Assembly (NCBI GenBank): GCA_039720395.1
Contig: CM077826.1
Coordinates: 25,996,430 to 26,060,429 of the forward strand
Direction: 5' to 3'
Source of the DNA: Liquidambar formosana
Taxonomy: Eukaryota; Streptophyta; Magnoliopsida; Saxifragales; Altingiaceae
DNA length: 64,000 nucleotides
The notes beneath the pieces are model-generated. The model worked only from the letters and a program-made list of their open reading frames with translations, made no database searches and was not told the origin of the DNA. Shown here piece after piece: positions 56,401 to 64,000 of this stretch. A program made the position numbers and the translations under genes. Position 1 is the first letter of the stretch. Every line of letters starts with the position of its first letter.

Positions 56401-56882
56401 TACCACATGCATTAAATTAATTAACTCTTGACCCACTAATATACAAGATACAATCCCCAATGTAAAATTAATATAAGTTATATCAATACGTGCTCACTTC
56501 GTCGTCATCCTATATATCTATACCTAAATTTATTTAAAAGTTCATTATTGGGAGGTGCATGGCAAGAATAGGCACGATGGTTGAACCAACTGTCAGAGGA
56601 AATTTGTGGATTTTCTAGAACTCAGCATAAAATATTTTTAAAAATTGAACATGAATATAATTTACAATCATAAATTGAATTAACTAAATTTAAAAGAAGA
56701 ATAATATTTAACCAAAAATGAATAAAGCAAAGAAAATAATATAAAATAAAGTTAGAACAGCTGGTCTATGAAAAGGCACGTGACAACACTTTGTCCTAAA
56801 AGAATTATCACCTCCCTACTTACACTGGATCTAACAGACGATAAAACTTTCAAGATATAATCTCAAAGCTTACAACCACTTC

Positions 56883-57776
56883 CAGGGCCGGTTTTGAGAT
56901 TTTCTAGGCCCTAGGCGAATTCTTAAAAGGAGGCCTCTATTGGCACCCGAAGACTTGTTTTTCATTCCTACTTATTTTACACTTTAAGATTTTATGAAAA
57001 TTATAAAAGATTTTTATAAAAATTGGACGCGATATCCATTGTTATATAAATGGTTATGAAGTCCATTTAAAAGATAAATTTTTAAACAACTTTCTTTTAC
57101 AAAATTGTTCAAAATGATGTTTTTTAGTAGATTATGTGATCAGTTTTTATGAAAACGTTTTATATTTTTCTTAAAACCTTAAAATGTAAAGTAATTGGGA
57201 GATGAAAAACAAGTCTTGGGGTGCCAATAGAGGCCCCCTTCTTAAAATGAGACCCTCCATACTCAATTTTTTTTCCCCAGTACAAACATAAAGTTTGTTT
57301 GCACATCCCACTGATTTTAATTTCTTAAGATTTTAGAAAAATATAAAATGTTTTAAGAAAATTAACTACGCTATCTATTAGAAAACATCATTTTGAACAA
57401 CTTTGCAGAAGAAAGTTTTTACAAAATTTTTCTTTTAAGTTGACTTTTTGGCCTAAAATTAACAAAGACAATAAATGATCAAAAAATCCACTTAAACGAT
57501 AAATTTTGAAAAAACTTTCTTCTGCAAAGTTGTTCACAATGATGTTTTCTAATGGATTACATAACAAATTTTTATAAAAACCTTCTATATTTTTGGTAAA
57601 ATATTTATAAATAAAAATTAGTTGGATGTGCAAATAAAATTAAGGGGTTGCAATAACCATTCTCTTTAAAGAAAAAAAAAATTAAACCTACTACAAGGGT
57701 TGGTCCCAAAAAAGGGCCCTCATTTTTGAGCCAAAATGTAGGCCCAGGCGGCCGCCTTGCCCCAAAACCAGCCCTG
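56883..57776. mobile_element. hAT-like element with internal fold-back arms
   Basis: The ends CAGGGCCGGTTTTGAG and, reversed at the right, CAGGGCTGGTTTTGGGGC form imperfect terminal inverted repeats. The 8-bp flanks ACCACTTC and ACTACCTC match at 6 of 8. Inside, 'aggcctctattggcacc' and 'gaaaaacaagtcttggggtg' type segments occur in inverted pairs, followed by further 'ttctgcaaagttgttca' inverted blocks. No transposase. Confidence 0.65.
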
Positions 57777-57784
57777 ACTACCTC

Positions 57785-59036
57785 TTCTATAGTATGTCCA
57801 CAAGAAAAGTGTGGTGAACATGTTCACATTTAGTTGCCCATGAAACAATGTATCTATACTATACTATTACATAAAAATGGGATTTTGCCACAAGTCTTAA
57901 TTTTAAAAGTTGTGCAGCCATAAGTCTAATTAAAAAACATTTACAACCTAAAGTTCACAAGAAAGGAGTAGGACAAAAATGCCCTTGATATACTAAAAAA
58001 GAAAAATCCACCCAAATTTTTTCCATAATATTCTCTCACTATTGTTACATAAACTGTGGAGAACAATCCAACTAGGTTTTTTCCTTAATTAATATTCTCT
58101 CATTAATGTCCCATAAATAGTGGAGAAAATTTCGGTCAGGTTTTTTTCTAAATCTTCTCTTGTTAATGCTCTATAAACGATGGAGAAAAATTTGGCCAAG
58201 TTTTTTTCTAAAGTGTTTGTATCAAGAGAATTTCATTCATTTTATGCTGTCTGCTTGCAGTGTAAATGTTTGTAAAAGGTCTTCATGTGTAACTATTATT
58301 TATTTATTTGTTTGTTTTGTTTCATGTAATTGTTCTTTAACATTACACCTGGAAAAATGTACATGTAGCCAGACTGTGGTAGTCAAAAGTATGACAGTTA
58401 AAGATGTAATTATACGATTTATATATTAATTATATGAAAAATTTACATGCACTTCTTTTGTGTTGGAAATCAATTATTTGAAAGATTTGGGATTTTTTTT
58501 TTTTTTTGTGATTGTTTTTATAATATTTAAATATAACTATTTTATTTATTAGTTACAATTAGAATGCAAATGATTTTTGGAATAATTACATGAGTTCTCA
58601 TGATATCTTCTCAAATTCAAATTTGAAATGTGTATAAATTTGTTAGAATATGTGAAAATAAGATACCATTATCAAAGGCGTAAATTATGGAGGCCTAATC
58701 AAAATACGTATTCAATTCATACCATTACAGTCAAGAGGGCAATGATGACATTAAAAAAATTAAAACCTACTTTATAGCAAGTTTGAACTTGTGGCACTAT
58801 AAGAATTTTGGAAGGACTTTCGTCTCCACAAGTTCTAGCATTTGAACTTTTTCCTAATTTCCCCAAAAAATTTTGTTTGCAATAAAATTTAGTTGGTTCA
58901 ATAAAACAAAAAAGAAAAATAAATAAATAAACCAATCAATCTTTGTTGACATATATCTTCTCAATGCAAAGAGTACTAAAAGTATTATGTCTCGGTACCG
59001 AATCCTAAAATTCCATTTAATAGAAATGAAAAATAA
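57785..59036. other. AT-rich spacer, no gene recognised
   Basis: Three diverged direct copies of a 'ctctcattaatgtcccataa' / 'tggagaaaatttcggtcagg' type unit lie at 58020-58210. ORF 58160-58429 has no family. Confidence 0.4.
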
Positions 59037-59484
59037 AGTTTGCACCCTTCAACTATGACCCGATGACACTTTGCACCCTTGTGGTTTTTTTTTTTCAAAC
59101 ACTTTACACCCCTATTTTGGGAAATAGTCACTTTTAGGCACTCCGTCAATCAGCTGTTAGCATTTTGGATGAAAATGGTCACATGCATGACACATGACCA
59201 TCCCTTAATATTTTGTTGACAAAAACACCCTTATATGATGAAAATACCCCTTTTAATTTGATAAAATGCCCTGTCCTCTATCTTCCTCAAGACACCTTTC
59301 CATGACTCCACAGTGTCACAATGTCACGTACATAACTAGTTTCCATCCAAAATGCTAACACTTGATTGACGAAAAGCCTAAAAGTGCCTATTTCCTAAAA
59401 TACAAGAAGGTGCAAAGTGTTTGAAAAAAAAAAACCTATAGAGATGCAAAGTGTCATCAATCTTCTTAGTTGAATGGTGAAAAT
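59037..59484. mobile_element. Fold-back MITE with ~150-bp inverted arms
   Basis: The left arm ('gcacccttcaacta', 'gatgacactttgca', 'atccaaaatgctaac' in reverse) pairs with the right arm ('tagttgaatggtg', 'tgcaaagtgtcatc', 'atccaaaatgctaac'). No coding capacity. Confidence 0.6.
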
Positions 59485-60024
59485 TCTATTTTCCCTTAAC
59501 AAAAAAGAAATAAGGACAAAAAAAAGGGGGTAATTATGGCTAGGCGGAAGATTATCTTTAAATCAACCCAAAGAAAGGTTTTCATTAAAGTCTACCCATT
59601 GTCAACTTTGAAATATTTCAGTCAACCCATTTTTTTATTTGTAGTTACAAGAGTGACCTTACATGATTTATCCTCTTCCCTACATCACATGTGCTCTCCT
59701 CACTAGAGCTCCCCTGGCCCTCCCATCATTTATCTCCATTTTTTTTTTTTTTTTTTGGGTTTCCATTTTCTACGAGGGATCTAACTTCCCCTTCCCTTCC
59801 CCTCGATCTACCTTCTCCCTCCCGCCGTTAATCTCCTTTCTTTTTTTTCTTTTTTTTTTTTTATCTGCAACTCATAATCTACCCTCATAAGGTGCGATCT
59901 CAGCGTTAGCGTGGATCTGAACTTAAAGATGCAACTAGAGCTTCTCATAGTAAGCTGCCAGCTCCTTCGCATCTTCTTCTTTTTTTTTCTTTTTTTTTTT
60001 CCGAAAGGATTTCAAGTAACCACA
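59485..60024. other. CT-rich spacer
   Basis: CT-rich DNA with several poly-T runs (59740-59757, 59838-59862, 59977-60000). ORF 59663-59890 is compositional. Confidence 0.4.
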
Positions 60025-60996
60025 TGTGGACACCAGGAAATCGAGTTAGAATCGAGTTCTGTTCCACTCTAAAAGAGTTTTAAAAAGAAAGAGAGTCACC
60101 ACCTCATTTTTAGGGTACAAGAAAACCACTAAAAGATTTGTTTTATAAAAACAAGTTTGACTCTGTATTTGGAAAATAGGCAGGTCTTGAATAAAAAACA
60201 AAGTATTTGGGGGCTAGGTTATGAAATAGGAAGATTCCGAGCTACAGCCCATAGACACTCATTTCTCCCGATAAATCGATCTTATTTATTAATTGGGTTT
60301 AACTAATTTCAACCATGCAATATAAATAGAAATTATGAAAATTAAAAGATAAAAACTATGCTAAATTGGACTTGGGCTCAAGTGAGTAAACTACGTACTT
60401 CTTACGAAGACCAAAATTCACGTAGTTCGAACAATTAAGTTGGGGGGGGGGGGGAGTTTCATCCTTTGTGGGACTTTATTAGTCTCCAATCCATAATCAA
60501 ACTCTTTACTTTGACAATAACTTGCTTTGATAAAAACAACTTTAGTTTGATAAACTAGTTTGATTCAAGATCAAAGTCTAATAAAATCTTACAAGTGATA
60601 GAACTCAAGGGAGCATGCAATATCACATCACCATTTATATAATGACATTAAAGTTAAACATAATGGACTAGGGTTGAGAGTTATACCTGACAGAACCAAA
60701 GTAGAGTTCTGTTTGAGAGCCTTGAGTTGGGAGTTGGGTAGAGCTCCAGCGCTTCTAAGCTTTTTAGAATGGGTCACAGTGAGAAGTAGGGATGGCAATG
60801 GGTTATTATAACCTAGTATCCTAGCCCATCCCAACCCTATTGGGACGGGTTTGGGATTTTATAAAATTCTTGACTTGGGTTTCGGGGCAAGCTAGGGTCC
60901 AGTGCATAGCCCCGCCTCGCCTCGCCCCGCATAATTGCATATATATAAATTTATATGCTGTGTTTACTAAAGTGGTCTTCCATCATTTCAAAATTA

Positions 60997-61040
<44 letters not shown>

Positions 61041-62500
61041 GAAGATATTTTAGAAAGAGAGTAGGAAGAGAGTTCTAGAAACATTAGGATTAAAAATAAA
61101 TAAATAAATAAATAAAACGTTAGGTAAAGACATGGGATCAGAAAGCACATCTCATGCTCTTCTCTCTTCTTCATGCACAGTTGTTGGTTTTGTTTTTGTT
61201 GCCTTTAAGGCGTCAAGCAATTGCCATTTCCAACCAGTAGACACAGGTACAACCATGAGTTTCCTCTTCCATCTCTCTATCTTTCTCTCTAACCACAAAC
61301 ACAGTTAAGACTCACCATTCTTATATTGTTGGGTGTTACATCCCTCTTCTTTTCTTTTCGCAATAAATATCATGAATTTTTTTATTTTTCTATTGGTTAT
61401 GATTTGTGAGATTAAGTTTTTATTATTATTATTATTTTTTATTGAGGACAAAAGATGGCAGCCTTTGTAAGAGGATGGAAACCTATCAAATATTCACTGT
61501 TAGAGCATATTTAAATGGGTGTATTCATTGAATTGTCACAAGTTGGCCCATCCTTGGCCTACCCAACCTGCCCTAGTATAGCTAAATGGGAAATTAATTC
61601 TTTACCCATGTAGGGTTTGGGTGGGGAATGGAATTAGAGATTTTTTATAGGGTAGGGTTTGAGATAGGGGTCCCGTTCTAAACCCACCCCATTGCATCCC
61701 TAATGAGAAGGTATTAATAAGGAAGTTTCTCCTCTTACTATTGAGTTCAAGCTCTTCTTAGAATGAATCGTGAGTTAGAGGATACTAATAAAAAAGTTTC
61801 GCCCCTCATTGTTAAGTTCAAGCTCTTCAATTGTTTAGGAATACTCTATTGAGACTTGGTGTAGAATGAATGAGGGAAGGACCCCTATTTATAACTAAAA
61901 GTAAGGAGTATGGATAGCTTTGATTTAATCTAGCTAAGGATGATCCAATGGCCTAAAATCAATCTTAAGAGATGATATTTATCTCAAAACTAAGTGATAA
62001 TTATCAAATAATATAAAAACATTTGGAAAAATCTAGATTAGTTGAAGAGATAAGGACAAAACAACCCGAAGGGCCAAGTGGGCACCCTTGGTGGCCGTTT
62101 GGCCCTTTTAGGGTGGCCATTTGGCCCTTTGAGGTGGCTGGCCATCCACCAGTAGCCTCCCTTGCCTCAATTTGCTCCTTACTTGCTTCCTTGGTCGCTA
62201 AGCATCTGTATTTTGGATGTATATTGCTCATTTTAAGTCCGAATTCGTCCATTCTTTTTGAAAAATGTTTCTAATTCAATTTCCCACATATTAAGACTCA
62301 AATGAAATCAAAATGGATTCACAATGGGTTAATTGGCTATTAACCAAGCAAATACGGCTCACCGGGGTCCGAAATGCAATTAATGGTAAAATAAGGGTTT
62401 GTATTCCGATTAAGCCATACTTGCAACTAAAACCTTTTGAAAATAATTTTAATAATTTGAAAATATTAATTAAAGCTTAATTAACATCAATGTGGTCATT
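60025..62500 (-). mobile_element. Gypsy-like LTR in reverse orientation, interrupted
   Basis: Read on the - strand it ends '...TTTCCTGGTGTCCACA' at 60025, preceded by 'GAGGTGGTGACTCTC'. This parallels the end of the LTR at 8893-11400 ('ATTTTCTGGGGTTCACA', 'AGGTGGCGACTCC'). Other shared blocks include the 'atctcatagccc'-like segment near 60240 and the 'ggtggc' / 'ggccattt' cluster near 62090, which resembles 9600-9680. A hAT element is nested at 60787-61702. The 5' boundary of the LTR was not found, so the right limit is approximate. Confidence 0.5.
60787..61702. mobile_element. hAT-type element (916 bp) nested in the LTR
   Basis: The ends TAGGGATGGCAATGGG and ATTGCATCCCTA are inverted. Flanks GTGAGAAG (60779-60786) and ATGAGAAG (61703-61710) match at 7 of 8. 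The subterminal regions contain 'ccatcccaaccctattggga' and 'aacccaccccattg' types. A 40-nt poly-A run lies at 60999-61038. No transposase. Confidence 0.75.
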
Positions 62501-62758
62501 AGTTTTAAAATTAGGATTGAATTAGAAATCAGTTTTAAGGAAAACCATTGAATAAGGCTCAACCAGCCACACTATGGATCATCCCTAACCAAATCAATTC
62601 CAAAGCTTACCAAACTTTAAACCAAGCCTATAAATGATATCCTAAGAATATTAGGACCATCTTAGGATAAATTTGGTGTGAATTAGAAATCGAACAAATG
62701 TAAGAATTTTTTGGACTTCATAGCTTATATTTTATTTTGATTAAATTCTGAGTTAATT
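62501..62758. other. Spacer between LTR elements
   Basis: No gene or clear repeat boundary was recognised. Confidence 0.35.
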
Positions 62759-63207
62759 GTGATGATCTTGTAAAAGTGGGACCCATAGATCAAACGGTTT
62801 TTGTCAATCACAGTGAATATGTTTAACCGTTTGATCGAATATATTTTGGTAATATTAGTAGGGTTTTAGTGAGTGTGGTGATTTGATTCTATATGTCTTG
62901 ACCCATAGGACTTATGATAGGTTAAGTCCTAGTTAAATTTGGAAACTTAGGGTTAGTGGTCGTCACCCAGCCGCCTATATATTTCATTGTGTTTTGGAAT
63001 CCTATCATCCAGAAGTTAGGAAAGCTGGGTGTAGTACTACTACCATTGGAGTTTTTATTCTCGCAGGTTAGAGCATCTCTACAATGGCTACGCTTCCAAC
63101 TCCTTCCGGTATGTTCTTCATTATTTATGATTTTATGATCTACTATACTGTACAAATCCGATTTGTCTTGTTTTCGCTTTCGCTTAGTTAAATATTATTT
63201 TCTATCA
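62759..63207 (+). mobile_element. 5' LTR of a Ty1/copia element (start uncertain)
   Basis: The 3' end is set by ...TCTATCA directly before the primer-binding site at 63210. A TATA-like 'gcctatatatttcattgtgt' at about 62973-62992 and a T-rich 3' part fit an LTR. The start at TGTGATGATC (62759) is a guess, because the second LTR lies outside the window. Confidence 0.55.
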
Positions 63208-63209
63208 TG

Positions 63210-63223
63210 TGGTATCAGAGCCA
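63210..63223 (+). promoter_or_regulatory. Primer-binding site of a Ty1/copia element
   Basis: TGGTATCAGAGCCA is complementary to the 3' end of plant initiator tRNA-Met, the primer used by most Ty1/copia elements. It lies two bases after the LTR end. Confidence 0.85.
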
Positions 63224-64000
63224 CGGCTCAGATTTGTATAGTTTTGGTGATAATTATATTGAAAATTATTTACTAATTACTTTTAAAGGGGTTGCCAGCT
63301 TTTCTATTCGTTGTTACGAGATTTCGGCTTACTTTCAATTTATTATTGGCTTTTCGTATGAATGGAGTAGTAATCAATAAAAAAAAAAAAAATCAAGTTT
63401 TGTTTTTTGTGAAAGCCAAAACCAGTTTCGGTTTTTTTTATTTTATTTTTTATTTTATTGGTAGAAGGTATATATATATATATATATTTTTTTTTTTGGA
63501 GGGTTATGATTGGATAGAAGATGCACGACCTTTTGTATATGGAGTGATTGACAATCCCTTGCAAGCCATGTGAATTATGATGAGGCTCAAGTTAAGTCTT
63601 TTGAGCTAGTGCACAACCCATAATAAATATCGTTGACTTTTTGATTTTATACTTTGTTGGTATAGATATTATATATGAGTTTTTTAAGAACAAATAAATA
63701 AATTATTGAGACATGTCAAATTTTATATGTGTCAATAATAGAATTTTCATGTATTTTGAATTGACACCAATTCGGTAGTAAAATACATTTATTAGTCACT
63801 TGTGACTTGGTCTCATTATTTATTTATTTTTTTTTGGAGGAAATAAATTAGTGTTGAACAATTATTAAATTTATTGGGCTTTTGATATTTTGGTTTTTTC
63901 GGTTTCCGTTTTGTCAATTGATTCATAACATATTTTTATTCATTCTTATTTGTTATTTCAAAATTATTATATGTTTGAATCAATTTATCGGTGATCTTTA
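63224..64000 (+). mobile_element. Leader of the copia element, no gag visible
   Basis: A T-rich leader follows the primer-binding site, with (TA)n at 63470-63486 and poly-T at 63487-63497. The ORF at 63292-63573 shows no gag motif (no CCHC knuckle). Either gag begins beyond the window or the copy is degraded. Confidence 0.45.

Noticed and set aside
62023..62274. Overlapping ORFs (83 and 82 aa) on both strands
   Set aside because: They lie in the LTR segment with 'ggccatttggccct' repeats; composition explains both.

Overview
This 64 kb window is nuclear DNA from a flowering plant, probably a woody eudicot with a repeat-rich genome. The evidence is AT-rich spacers, two protein loci with GT-AG introns and plant-type proteins, and a dense load of plant transposon families (copia and gypsy LTRs, LINE-1-type elements, tRNA-derived SINEs, TRIM, hAT, PIF/Harbinger and Stowaway). 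A 100-N block at 31919-32018 shows that this is a draft assembly. I see no prokaryotic gene, CRISPR array, rRNA or functional tRNA. The species cannot be fixed from the sequence.

Only two host loci are supported. (1) On the + strand, a poly-KH RNA-binding protein gene (HEN4/At4g18375-like) has an intact GC-rich first exon (19661-20413, 251 codons, KH1 plus most of KH2) and an 8340-bp first intron. Exon 2 (28754-29195) is recognisable at the protein level, but its frame is broken by a stop and about eight frame switches. No later KH exon is visible, so the locus is a pseudogene, a truncated gene or a badly sequenced exon. (2) On the - strand, a complete nine-exon gene (55711 down to 35782) encodes a 389-aa plastid PNPOx-like (FMN-binding split-barrel) protein. 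All eight introns have GT-AG ends and compatible phases, and the spliced frame is open throughout. Introns 1, 3 and 6 (7.4, 3.5 and 6.6 kb) are swollen by nested retroelements. The two loci converge, with a LINE remnant and a gap between them.

Layout: 1-8.9 kb is an LTR end plus AT-rich spacer with local duplications. 8.9-11.4 kb is a gypsy-like solo LTR. 11.6-14.3 kb is a decayed MULE-type (Ulp1/KI-MULE-like) ORF on the - strand with a 60-70 bp minisatellite. 15.9-17.3 kb is an LTR inserted into the same minisatellite family. 18.3-19.6 kb is low-complexity DNA leading into the KH 5' UTR. 19.7-29.2 kb is the KH locus, with a 1.8-kb fold-back element, a LINE scrap, a hAT MITE and a Stowaway in intron 1. 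29.8-35.6 kb holds a poly-G tract, two MITEs, the N gap and a LINE. 35.8-55.7 kb is the PNPOx-like gene. 55.9-64 kb holds a perfect 47-bp palindrome in the upstream region, hAT and fold-back elements, a gypsy LTR with a nested hAT element, and the 5' end of a copia element with its tRNA-Met primer-binding site.

I did not find a new molecular system. The most notable structures are a four-LTR TRIM tandem array with a SINE nested in one LTR, a LINE with a tandem duplication that supplies the empty site for a Harbinger insertion, and the KH exon whose protein similarity survives although its frame does not.
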